A stretch of DNA of 6,090 bases from an uncultured Rikenella sp. (GCF_910579375.1 NZ_CAJTUJ010000117.1:1-6090); one strand, 5' to 3'. Numbered from the stretch's first letter, positions 1 to 5,681 are shown. Numbers and translations: made by a program. Notes: generated by a model from the sequence alone, not told the origin.

Positions 1-71
1 GCGTAGCTATCACGAAAGTTCTTTGCGCCGCTTTCTTACAAGAAAGCGGCAGTTCCCTGCGGGTAGACACA
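1..71. repeat. Palindromic intergenic repeat, copy 1 (inverted relative to the copy at 1405-1473)
   Basis: This stretch lies just downstream of hisD in the direction of hisD transcription. It matches the reverse complement of 1405-1473 along its whole length: both begin GCGTAGCT, carry a central hairpin and end GCAGTTCYCTGCGGGTAGACACA. The hairpin here has an 11-bp perfect stem, GCCGCTTTCTT (27-37) with AAGAAAGCGGC (40-50). The copy probably extends past the left edge. No protein is encoded. There is no run of T after the stem on either strand, so it is not a textbook intrinsic terminator. It could be a dispersed repeat, an mRNA processing or stability element, or a mobile-element remnant. 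Confidence 0.75.
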
Positions 72-86
72 GATGACCGAACCTAA

Positions 87-1373
87 TTATTTCAGCGAAT
101 TGAGTCTTATCGTCACCGCATTTCGGTGCGCATCCAGCCCCTCCGCCGTTGCCATCCGTTCCACCGTCCCGCCGATATTCCGAAGCCCTTCGGGTGTCAG
201 CCGTTGGAGCGTGATCTTTTTGCAAAAGCTGTCCAGATTCACCCCGCTGTACGCCGCCGCCCAGCCGCTCGTCGGCAGCGTGTGGTTCGTCCCCGAAGCG
301 TAGTCCCCCACGCTCTCCGGCGAGTAGTGTCCCAGAAAGATGCTCCCCGCATTCTCGATCTGCGCCGCAATCGCCTCCGGCTCCTCCGTTTCCACGATCA
401 GGTGTTCCGCCGCATATAGGTTCGCCATTTCGACCATTTCCGCCACCGAAGCCACCACGAAGATACGGCTTTCCGCTAACGCCTGCGTCGCAATCTCGGC
501 CCGGCCCAGCAGGGCCAGCTGCCGCGAGACCTCCGTTTCCACCGCCGCAGCCAAGGTAGGAGAGGTCGTCACCAGTATCCCCTGACTGTCCGGCCCGTGT
601 TCCGCCTGCGAAAGCAAGTCCGCCGCCACGAAATCCGCCCGTGCCGTGTCGTCCGCCATCACCATCACCTCCGACGGCCCCGCCGGCATGTCGATCGCCA
701 TCGCACTTAGCCCCAGCAACTGTTTGGCCGTCGTCACATAGCGATTCCCCGGCCCGAAAATCTTGTTGACCCGCGGCATGCTCTCCGTCCCGAACGCCAT
801 CGCCGCTACCGCCTGCGCCCCGCCGACTTTGAAAATGCGGGTCACCCCACAGAGTTGCGCCGTCCAGAGAATTTCCGGCGCTATCGTCCCGTCCTGTCGC
901 GGCGGCGTGCAGAGCACAATCTCCTTGCAACCTGCAATCTGTGCCGGAACGGCCAGCATCAGCACGGTCGAAAAGAGCGGCGCGCTCCCGCCCGGCACGT
1001 AAAGCCCCACACAATGGATGGCCACGCTCCGCTGTTCGCAGCAGACGCCCGGCATCGTTTCGATGCGTATCGGCTCCATCCGCTGCGCGCGGTGAAAGGC
1101 GATGATATTCTCTCGTGCCTGTCGGATGGCGTTTTTCAATGCGTCGTCCAATAGTTCGTCGGCTTTTGCAATCTCGTCGTCGGTAACGGCTGGTGAGTCG
1201 ATTTTCACGCCGTCGAACTGGTCGGCGAGCTCGCGCAGGGCGGCGTCTCTGTCTTTCCGGACGCGCTCGATGATATTTTCTACCCGTTTACGGATCGTCT
1301 CGTTCTCTTGTTGCAGGGGGCGCGCAAGGAGGTCTTCCCATGCTGTACGCGGCGGCTGGATATAGGTCTTCAT
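87..1373 (-). CDS. hisD: Histidinol dehydrogenase
   Basis: HisD carries out the last two steps of histidine synthesis in the cytoplasm, oxidising L-histidinol through histidinal to L-histidine with two NAD+. The protein is 428 residues, the usual length. All family landmarks are present: the GLYVPGG segment (123-129), the GPGN turn (207-210), SQAEHG (255-260) with zinc ligands Gln256 and His259, the catalytic AAEHL pair Glu323-His324, Asp357 in GDYASGTNH, and Glu411/His416 near the C-terminus, His416 being the last zinc ligand. It should therefore be active. The ATG at 1373 gives the expected N-terminus; an AGAGG lies about 16 bases upstream, too far for a good Shine-Dalgarno, which is normal in Bacteroidota. 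hisG lies upstream on the same strand with a 347-base hairpin-rich spacer between them, so expression probably depends on the his leader upstream of hisG. An internal promoter in the spacer is not excluded. Confidence 0.98.
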   Translation of the reverse strand: MKTYIQPPRTAWEDLLARPLQQENETIRKRVENIIERVRKDRDAALRELADQFDGVKIDSPAVTDDEIAKADELLDDALKNAIRQARENIIAFHRAQRMEPIRIETMPGVCCEQRSVAIHCVGLYVPGGSAPLFSTVLMLAVPAQIAGCKEIVLCTPPRQDGTIAPEILWTAQLCGVTRIFKVGGAQAVAAMAFGTESMPRVNKIFGPGNRYVTTAKQLLGLSAMAIDMPAGPSEVMVMADDTARADFVAADLLSQAEHGPDSQGILVTTSPTLAAAVETEVSRQLALLGRAEIATQALAESRIFVVASVAEMVEMANLYAAEHLIVETEEPEAIAAQIENAGSIFLGHYSPESVGDYASGTNHTLPTSGWAAAYSGVNLDSFCKKITLQRLTPEGLRNIGGTVERMATAEGLDAHRNAVTIRLNSLK

Positions 1374-1404
1374 AATAACTTATTTTTTACCTCTCGTTTG
1401 TTAT

Positions 1405-1473
1405 TGTGTCTACCCGCAGAGAACTGCCGCTTTTTGTAAAAAGCGGCACCAAAAACTTTTATGCCAGCTACGC
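1405..1473. repeat. Palindromic intergenic repeat, copy 2 (inverted relative to copy at 1-71)
   Basis: This is the inverted partner of 1-71, placed 31 bases upstream of the hisD start codon. Its hairpin is TGCCGCTTTTT (1425-1435) with AAAAAGCGGCA (1438-1448), loop GT. Compared with copy 1 the stem has lost a pair and its inner pairs have changed (TTTCTT/AAGAAA against TTTTT/AAAAA), yet pairing is preserved. The tract TGTGTCTACCCGCAG beyond the stem is conserved in both copies. The two copies bracket hisD in opposite orientation. Confidence 0.75.
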
Positions 1474-1515
1474 TACGCCTCAGGCTCCGCAGTCCTCATG
1501 TTTCGTGAGTCTGTC

Positions 1516-1592
1516 GGGCTGGGGTTTTCTCGGCGAGCGCGCTAAATAACGGGAAAATAACCCCAGCGCGCTACGCCGGAAAACCCCAGCCC
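1516..1592. repeat. Long inverted repeat, 26 paired bases, in the hisG-hisD spacer
   Basis: GGGCTGGGGTTTTC (1516-1529) pairs perfectly with GAAAACCCCAGCCC (1579-1592). After a TC/G interruption the stem continues with GGCG (1532-1535) against CGCC (1574-1577), then AGCGCGCT (1536-1543) against AGCGCGCT (1565-1572), with one unpaired A at 1573. The loop is 21 bases (1544-1564). This gives 26 pairs with only small interruptions. In the his mRNA it could be an RNase III substrate or a stabilising barrier between hisG and hisD. No target-site duplication is visible beside it. Confidence 0.85.
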
Positions 1593-1620
1593 AACCAACC
1601 GAGAGTTGGGCTCCCGGCAG

Positions 1621-1649
1621 CTTTAGGATGCGTAAGCATCCGCCTAAAG
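1621..1649. repeat. Bulged hairpin
   Basis: CTTTAG (1621-1626) pairs with CTAAAG (1644-1649) and GATGC (1627-1631) with GCATC (1636-1640), with a GTAA loop and a short unpaired CGC on the 3' side. On the plus strand it is followed by TTTTT (1650-1654), so it could stop transcription opposing the his operon. In the minus direction there is no T-tract. Confidence 0.6.
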
Positions 1650-1657
1650 TTTTTCTG

Positions 1658-1681
1658 GTTCTCTTTGTTCACAAAGAGAAC
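1658..1681. repeat. Perfect 11-bp stem-loop 40 bases after hisG
   Basis: GTTCTCTTTGT (1658-1668) pairs perfectly with ACAAAGAGAAC (1671-1681) across a 2-base loop. It is the first structure met by a ribosome-free his transcript after the hisG stop codon. No U-tract follows on the minus strand, so it is not a standard terminator; a role in 3'-end protection of a hisG segment is inference. Confidence 0.7.
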
Positions 1682-1720
1682 AGTCCCCTCCTGGTAAGTA
1701 CGAATAATCAGAAACGAGCG

Positions 1721-2572
1721 TTATAAAATCATTTTTTCGGGCGTGAGGACGAGAATATCCTCCGCCCCGATCGCCTTGAGCTGTTCGATTTTTTCCCAGA
1801 GCACCCGTTCGTCCACCACCGCATGCAGTGAACTCCACCCCCTTTCCGCCAGCGGCAGGATCGTCGGGCTCTTGATTCCCGGCAGAATTCCCGTCGCCTC
1901 CGCCAGTCGCTCCGTCGGGATATTCATCAGGATATATTTTTTGCCCCGCGTACGCTCCACCGCCTCGATGCGGAACAACAGCTGGTTCAGCAGCGCCTGC
2001 TTTTCCGGCTCCAGCCTCGGCGTGGCGATCAGCACCGCCTCCGAGTGCATCGCCGTTTCGACCTCCTTCAGACCGTTCGAAACTAGCGTTCCCCCGCTGC
2101 TGACGATATCGAAGATCGCCTCCGCCATCCCCACCGCCGGAGCGATTTCGACCGACCCTGCAATCTCCTCGATTTTCGCCTCTATGTTTCTCTCCTTCAG
2201 AAACTTGCGCAAGATAACCGGATAAGAAGTCGCGATCCGTTTCCCGTTGAAATACCCGATCCCCTCGTACTCCTCCCCCTTCGGGATCGCCAGCGAGAGG
2301 CGACACCTGCCGAAGCCGAGTTTGTGCACCACCGTCGCCCCGCACCGCCGCTCCTCGTACTCGTTGAGTCCCACGATGCCGAGGTCGGCCACCCCCCGTT
2401 CGACCGCGTGCGGAATGTCGTCGTCCCGCAGGTAGAGCGCCTCGATCGGAAACAGCTCCGCGCGAGCCAGCAGCCGGCGTTTGCCCCGTTCGATGTCGAT
2501 GCCGACCTCGGCTAGCAGTTCGAGGCTCTCTTCGTTGAGCCGCCCCTTGGATTGGAGAGCGATACGTATCAT
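1721..2572 (-). CDS. hisG: ATP phosphoribosyltransferase, long form
   Basis: HisG starts histidine synthesis by joining ATP and PRPP to form N1-(5-phosphoribosyl)-ATP and pyrophosphate. At 283 residues it is the long, self-regulated form: a two-lobed catalytic region of roughly 200 residues followed by the C-terminal ACT-like domain that binds histidine, so no HisZ partner is expected. Visible landmarks are the N-terminal IALQSKGRL (4-12), ADLGIVG (62-68), and the PRPP-binding region around EIAPAVGMAEAIFDIVSSGG (142-161). The C-terminal part has GIKSPTILPL (232-241) and WEKIEQLKAIGAEDILV (259-275), typical of the regulatory domain. The ATG at 2572 gives the canonical MIRIALQSKGRL start and sits 20 bases after the attenuator U-tract. 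It is the first structural gene of the operon, controlled by the His-rich leader upstream and, by family precedent, by histidine feedback. Confidence 0.98.
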   Translation of the reverse strand: MIRIALQSKGRLNEESLELLAEVGIDIERGKRRLLARAELFPIEALYLRDDDIPHAVERGVADLGIVGLNEYEERRCGATVVHKLGFGRCRLSLAIPKGEEYEGIGYFNGKRIATSYPVILRKFLKERNIEAKIEEIAGSVEIAPAVGMAEAIFDIVSSGGTLVSNGLKEVETAMHSEAVLIATPRLEPEKQALLNQLLFRIEAVERTRGKKYILMNIPTERLAEATGILPGIKSPTILPLAERGWSSLHAVVDERVLWEKIEQLKAIGAEDILVLTPEKMIL

Positions 2573-2592
2573 GATCAGTTGTGTTTTATGTG

Positions 2593-2636
2593 AAAAAAAG
2601 AGAAGCCTGCCTTTCCGTGTCGGAGAAGCAGGCTTC
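2593..2636 (-). terminator. his operon attenuator (intrinsic terminator in the hisG leader)
   Basis: Reading the minus strand, GAAGCCTGC (2636-2628) pairs perfectly with GCAGGCTTC (2610-2602). The pairing continues inward through a wobble, an A-T pair and, after one C/A mismatch, four more pairs, closing on an ACA triloop (2620-2618). The stem is followed by TC and seven Ts (2599-2593), the hallmark of Rho-independent termination. It lies between the His-rich leader peptide and hisG, 20 bases before the start codon, exactly where an attenuator should be. There is no other gene whose 3' end it could serve on this strand. Confidence 0.92.
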
Positions 2637-2689
2637 GGTTTTGCGTTCTATGAAATATGTGCAGCTACATATCGATTCCGGCAAAAAGC
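2632..2689 (-). promoter_or_regulatory. Candidate his antiterminator structure
   Basis: A nested alternative fold is visible in the minus-strand RNA. GCTT (2689-2686) can pair with AAGC (2635-2632), TTTGC (2685-2681) with GCAAA (2644-2640), GAA (2678-2676) with TTC (2654-2652), and ATATGT (2672-2667) with ACATAT (2660-2655), about 18 pairs with small bulges. It captures AAGC from the 5' arm of the terminator, so the two folds exclude each other. It also includes the leader stop codon (2667-2665), so a ribosome reaching the stop would melt it, while one stalled at the His codons (2742-2713) would leave it free. The fold is my own pairing by eye; no energy was computed. Confidence 0.6.
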
Positions 2690-2757
2690 GACTTCCCCTC
2701 ATCGGCAAAGCAATGATGGCAGTGGTGCCCGTGGTGGATATGTGCGTTCAGAATCAT
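2665..2757 (-). CDS. hisL: his operon leader peptide (His-rich, attenuation)
   Basis: This is a 30-codon open reading frame ending in TAG. After MILNA comes HIHHGHHCHH: seven His codons (CAT or CAC) in ten, at residues 6-15, then a non-repetitive tail. Its function is to sense charged tRNA-His through ribosome speed rather than to make a working protein. It lies about 18 bases downstream of the predicted transcription start and 29 bases before the attenuator stem, and is followed by hisG. The reading frame stays open further upstream (to an ATG at 2892), but that would start before the promoter, so the ATG at 2757 is chosen. No strong ribosome binding site is visible, as is normal in Bacteroidota. 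Chance occurrence of this His cluster directly in front of a terminator and hisG is very unlikely. Confidence 0.92.
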   Translation of the reverse strand: MILNAHIHHGHHCHHCFADEGKSLFAGIDM

Positions 2758-2781
2758 ATTCGTTGTCCGGATAGACAAAGG

Positions 2782-2812
2782 CAAATGTAGGGAATCTTTC
2801 CTGATTTCCAAA
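2782..2812 (-). promoter_or_regulatory. Bacteroidota-type promoter of the his operon
   Basis: On the minus strand TTTG (2812-2809) is followed by 19 bases and then TACATTTG (2789-2782), matching the -33 TTTG and -7 TAnnTTTG consensus recognised by the Bacteroidota primary sigma factor. Transcription should start near 2775, giving a leader of about 200 bases before hisG that contains the leader peptide and attenuator. Confidence 0.82.
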
Positions 2813-2827
2813 TTTTCGGTCGGTGAA

Positions 2828-2837
2828 TTTCCGGAAA
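2828..2837. promoter_or_regulatory. Possible operator palindrome between divergent promoters
   Basis: TTTCCGGAAA is a perfect 10-base palindrome. It sits inside a wider inverted repeat, TTTTCGGT (2813-2820) and ACCGAAAA (2856-2863), in the space between the his promoter and the GSCFA promoter. It is placed where a regulator could touch both. No regulator is encoded nearby, so this is only a candidate. Confidence 0.3.
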
Positions 2838-2868
2838 ACGTTTCGGGAGACGGGAACCGAAAAAGGGC

Positions 2869-2876
2869 TATCTTTG
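2869..2876 (+). promoter_or_regulatory. -7 element upstream of the GSCFA gene
   Basis: TATCTTTG fits the Bacteroidota -7 consensus TAnnTTTG and lies 29 bases before the GTG start at 2906, predicting transcription from about 2883 and a 5' leader of about 23 bases. No convincing TTTG was found at the expected -33 position (around 2846), so the call rests on the -7 box alone. Confidence 0.5.
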
Positions 2877-2905
2877 GGAGATCCATTTTCATATCCCCCG
2901 GCGCC

Positions 2906-3874
2906 GTGTCTCACCCGACCTCTTTTCGCACCCCCCTCCTTCTGCCCCGATATCCCTTTCGGATCGGCCCCGCCGACCGCGGTTTGGCCCTCGGCTCCTG
3001 TTTTGTCGACCACATCGGGCGGTGGCTTGTCGCGGGCAAACTGCCCCTGTGCGTCAATCCCTTCGGTGCCTTGTATAATCCCGCCAGCATAGTGCAGACC
3101 TTGGAGCGGCTCGCCTCCGACCGGCCGTTCCGTGCAGCCGATCTGGTCGAATACAACGGCCTGTGGCATAGCTTTATGCACCACGGCGACTTCTCGGGGC
3201 CCGATGCGGCGGAGGTAGTGCGCCGCATCGAAGCAGCGCGTGCAGAGGGAGTCCGGGCCCTGCGAGAGGCCCGCTACCTGATGCTCACCTTCGGAACCGC
3301 GTGGGTCTACGAGCGCGAGGGGCAGGTCGTCGCCAACTGCCACAAACTGCCCGCGCGGAGCTTCGTCCGGCGGCGGCTGACGGTGGACGAGATCGTCGAA
3401 CCGCTGGCTGACCGGCTGGAACGCTGGCCCGACAAACAGACGATTCTGACCGTCAGCCCCGTGATCCATCGCGGAGACGGACTCGTCGAAAATCAGCTGA
3501 GCAAATCGACCCTGATTCTCGCCGCCCACCGGCTCGCCGAACGGTTCGCCGGGCGCGTGCACTATTTCCCCGCTTACGAGATCGTCGTCGGCGAACTGCG
3601 CGACTACCGGTTTTATGCCGACGACATGTGCCATCCCTCGTCCCTCGCCATCGAATATATTCGTACCCGGTTTTCCGAATCGCTCCTCTCGGCCGAAGCG
3701 GCGGAGCTGGTCTCGGCGGCCGGCGAACTCCGGAGCGCGATGAACCACCGTCCGTTGCATCCCGAGGGGGCGGAATACGCCGTCTTCCGGCAGGCGATGC
3801 GTCGTCGGGCCGAGGCGGCGCAAGCGCGTTACCCGACGGCCGATTTTTCGGAAGAGCTGCAATTTTTTGCGTAA
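2906..3874 (+). CDS. GSCFA family protein
   Basis: A 322-residue protein of the GSCFA family, whose biochemical role is not established. The defining motif is GSCFVD (30-35), near the N-terminus after FRTPLLLPRYPF. Other segments I associate with the family are CVNPFGALYNP (49-59), FGTAWVYE (129-136), TVSPVIH (182-188), NQLSKSTL (196-203), YFPAYEI (220-226) and DYRFYADDMCHPS (233-245). The layout recalls SGNH hydrolases: a G-S-C block near the start and a DxxH (Asp240, His243) late. Cys32 falls where GDSL enzymes have the nucleophilic Ser. There is no signal peptide or membrane segment, so it is probably cytoplasmic. GTG at 2906 is chosen because it puts FRTP at residue 7, as expected, and follows a -7 box. 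The downstream neighbour begins 23 bases later, suggesting cotranscription. Confidence 0.92.
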   Translation: MSHPTSFRTPLLLPRYPFRIGPADRGLALGSCFVDHIGRWLVAGKLPLCVNPFGALYNPASIVQTLERLASDRPFRAADLVEYNGLWHSFMHHGDFSGPDAAEVVRRIEAARAEGVRALREARYLMLTFGTAWVYEREGQVVANCHKLPARSFVRRRLTVDEIVEPLADRLERWPDKQTILTVSPVIHRGDGLVENQLSKSTLILAAHRLAERFAGRVHYFPAYEIVVGELRDYRFYADDMCHPSSLAIEYIRTRFSESLLSAEAAELVSAAGELRSAMNHRPLHPEGAEYAVFRQAMRRRAEAAQARYPTADFSEELQFFA

Positions 3875-3879
3875 ATTTG
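3872..3879 (+). promoter_or_regulatory. Possible -7 element before the PafA-like gene
   Basis: TAAATTTG matches TAnnTTTG and overlaps the stop codon of the GSCFA gene, 18 bases before the ATG at 3898. It would leave a leader of only about 12 bases, and no clear -33 TTTG is present. It may be chance; the gene may simply be read through from the GSCFA promoter. Confidence 0.3.
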
Positions 3880-3897
3880 TCGTTCAATTCATTCAGA

Positions 3898-5532
3898 ATG
3901 AAAAAGTTTCTCACTCTCCTCATAGGGGTCGGCAGCGTGCTGTCGTCCGTTTCCGTTGTGCACGGTCACTCGGCCATCAGTCGCCGGCCGCCGAAACTCG
4001 TTGTCCAGATCGTCGTCAGCCAGATGCGCTACGACTACCTGCTCCGCTTCGCCGACAACTTCGGCGAGCGGGGCTTCCATGCGTTGGTGCGCGAGGGATC
4101 GCTCTGCAAACGAGCCTCTTACGACTATGCCCTGACCCGCACCGGTTCGGGGCTTGCCACGCTGACCACGGGAGCCAACCCGTCGATGCACGGCGTGGTG
4201 GGCGAGCGGTGGTTCAACTACACGACCGGCGAGGCGATCGACCTGGCGGCGGACAAGAAAGCTTTTACCGTGGGGAGCGACGAGTACGACGGTCAGTTTT
4301 CGCCCCGGGGACTGATTGCCGGCACGGTGGGCGACCAGCTCAAGGCCGTCTATCGGGACTCTAAAGTGGTGAGTATTGCGTTCGACCCGGTTTCGGCCGT
4401 GGTGGCGGGCGGCCACTCGGCCGATGCGGTCTACTGGCTGAACGGCAAGAACGGCAAGTGGGTGACGAGCGACTATTACGTCTCGGCCCTGCCTCAGTGG
4501 GTCGAAAAGTTCAACGAAGAGGGGGCCGTGGTGGGCTATTCGGCCCAGAAATGGGAGATTTCCCGTCCGTTGAAAGCCTATCACAACGATGTCTATACCG
4601 ATATCTCGATCGACACGAGTTGGAAACTCAGTTTCGACTTTCTGACCCGCAAGAAATACGACTACGACCGGTTGCGCTCCTCTCCGGCGGCCAATACGCT
4701 GGTTCGGGACTTTGCCGTGCAGTCGATCATCTACGAGGGGTTGGGGAACGACGATGCACCGGATGTATTGAACCTCGTTTTCGACGCTTCGCGGTACATC
4801 GGCGAGAAGTACGGGACGGGATCGGTCGAGCTGGAGGACAGCTACTACCGGCTGGATGCCGATTTGGCTTCGTTGCTGGAGTTTCTGGACACGCAGGTGG
4901 GGCGCGACCGGCTGTTGGTGGTGCTGACTTCGGACCACGGCGCCTCGGATCCGATTCGGGCCGACAGTCGCGTGCCGGCCGGGCTGTTCGACAACGGCCA
5001 GTTCGCGGCGATCATATCGGGATTCCTGGTGGCCCAGCTCGGGCCGGGCAACTGGCTGTTGAAGTTCGAGAATCGGCAGATCTATCTGAACCGCGGGCTG
5101 ATTTATCAGAAAGGGCACAATCTGGAGGACTTGCAGAACCGGGTGGCTAACTTCGCGATCCAGTTCAGCGGCGTCTCTCAGGCGGTGACGGCCACCGCGT
5201 TGCAGAACGGCCATTTTACGGGCGGTGTGCTGGAGCGGATGCAGAACAGCTTTTTCCCGCGCAACTCGGGGGATGTGACGATCAACCTGATGCCGGGCTG
5301 GATCGAATACACCGAGGGTCGGTTGTCGGATTCCGGTTCGCCGTATAACTACGACACGCACGTGCCGTTGATCTGGTACGGGAGCAGCGTCGGGAATGTG
5401 GATGTGGAGCGTCAGGTAAACCTGACCGACGTGGCTCCGACCCTGGCGGATATTTTGGGGATCGCTCCGCCTGCGGCCTCGATGGGGACGACGATTCCGG
5501 AGATTTTCGTGTCGCGAGCGGCGGAGGAATAG
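3898..5532 (+). CDS. PafA-like alkaline phosphatase family protein, probable pseudo-phosphatase
   Basis: This 544-residue protein belongs to the alkaline phosphatase superfamily and resembles PafA of Elizabethkingia throughout and in length. It starts with a signal peptide: MKK, a hydrophobic stretch (4-21), then a likely cleavage after VHG (21-23), with no lipobox, so it is probably periplasmic. Landmarks are VVSQMRYDYL (39-48), TRTGSGLATLTTG (80-92) with candidate nucleophile Thr82, HGVVGERW (98-105), the AGGHSADAVYW segment (170-180), LEDSYYRLD (312-320), TSDHGA (344-349) and YDTHVP (485-490). Against PafA numbering recalled from the literature, metal ligands Asp352, His353 and His486 are kept (Asp346, His347, His488). 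Asp38, Asp305 and His309 are replaced by Ser41, Arg299 and Glu303. Asn100, Lys162 and Arg164 become Glu103, Asp163 and Val165. Normal two-zinc catalysis is therefore unlikely; a binding or altered role is inference. ATG 3898 is chosen because upstream in-frame starts run through the GSCFA gene and would bury the signal peptide. Confidence 0.9.
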   Translation: MKKFLTLLIGVGSVLSSVSVVHGHSAISRRPPKLVVQIVVSQMRYDYLLRFADNFGERGFHALVREGSLCKRASYDYALTRTGSGLATLTTGANPSMHGVVGERWFNYTTGEAIDLAADKKAFTVGSDEYDGQFSPRGLIAGTVGDQLKAVYRDSKVVSIAFDPVSAVVAGGHSADAVYWLNGKNGKWVTSDYYVSALPQWVEKFNEEGAVVGYSAQKWEISRPLKAYHNDVYTDISIDTSWKLSFDFLTRKKYDYDRLRSSPAANTLVRDFAVQSIIYEGLGNDDAPDVLNLVFDASRYIGEKYGTGSVELEDSYYRLDADLASLLEFLDTQVGRDRLLVVLTSDHGASDPIRADSRVPAGLFDNGQFAAIISGFLVAQLGPGNWLLKFENRQIYLNRGLIYQKGHNLEDLQNRVANFAIQFSGVSQAVTATALQNGHFTGGVLERMQNSFFPRNSGDVTINLMPGWIEYTEGRLSDSGSPYNYDTHVPLIWYGSSVGNVDVERQVNLTDVAPTLADILGIAPPAASMGTTIPEIFVSRAAEE

Positions 5533-5596
5533 AGTGCGTGTGAATAATGAGGAGGGAGAAGCTGCCGCGCGTTTTTTTGGTAGAGGCTGCCATAGC

Positions 5597-5681
5597 GAAA
5601 AGTAGTTTCGCCCGTCCACGGGACGTGTGGCCTGCTTGGCCGACGCGTTCGCGTCATGGCGCGCGGCCGTTATTACTTTTC
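5597..5681. repeat. Multi-armed inverted repeat
   Basis: GAAAAGTA (5597-5604) pairs with TACTTTTC (5674-5681), enclosing internal stems: CCCG/CGGG (5611-5622) and GACGCG/CGCGTC (5642-5647 with 5650-5655, 2-base gap), with GGCC tracts between. An alternative small stem GCGAAA/TTTCGC (5595-5600 with 5606-5611) competes with the outer pairing. Confidence 0.5.

Larger units (their letters stand above)
1374..1720. other. Hairpin-rich non-coding spacer between hisG and hisD
   Basis: No credible gene was found on either strand in these 347 bases. From left to right the spacer holds the second copy of the flanking repeat (1405-1473), a very long near-perfect hairpin (1516-1592), a small stem CCCAAC/GTTGGG (1590-1595 with 1605-1610), a hairpin at 1621-1649 and an 11-bp perfect stem at 1658-1681. 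Such density is unusual inside a biosynthetic operon. None of the stems has a good T-tract in the minus (his) direction, so readthrough from hisG to hisD is plausible. On the plus strand the 1621-1649 hairpin is followed by TTTTT. Confidence 0.8.

Noticed and set aside
10..1014. A 334-codon Gly-rich minus-strand frame overlapping hisD
   Set aside because: Out-of-frame shadow of hisD in GC-rich DNA; hisD is intact with all catalytic residues.
1644..2345. A 233-codon Gly-rich minus-strand frame overlapping hisG and the spacer
   Set aside because: Out-of-frame shadow of hisG with no recognisable domain.
2665..2892. A 75-codon minus-strand reading frame ending at the leader stop
   Set aside because: Its first 45 codons lie at or upstream of the his promoter and have no features. 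Only the last 30 codons from the ATG at 2757 fit the leader peptide.
2699..3862. A 387-codon minus-strand frame opposite the GSCFA gene
   Set aside because: Low-complexity translation with no family resemblance; it is the antisense shadow of a well-supported gene and overlaps the his promoter.
3628..3897. N-terminal extension of the PafA-like gene to an upstream in-frame start
   Set aside because: It runs through the GSCFA coding region in another frame and would place 90 residues before an obvious signal peptide.
5533..5578. Intrinsic terminator for the PafA-like gene at the run of seven Ts
   Set aside because: The 40 bases before the T-tract form no convincing stem, so a Rho-independent terminator is not supported.
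3889..5619. A 576-codon minus-strand frame opposite the PafA-like gene
   Set aside because: Arg/Val/Gln-rich shadow with no domain, fully antisense to a clear family member.
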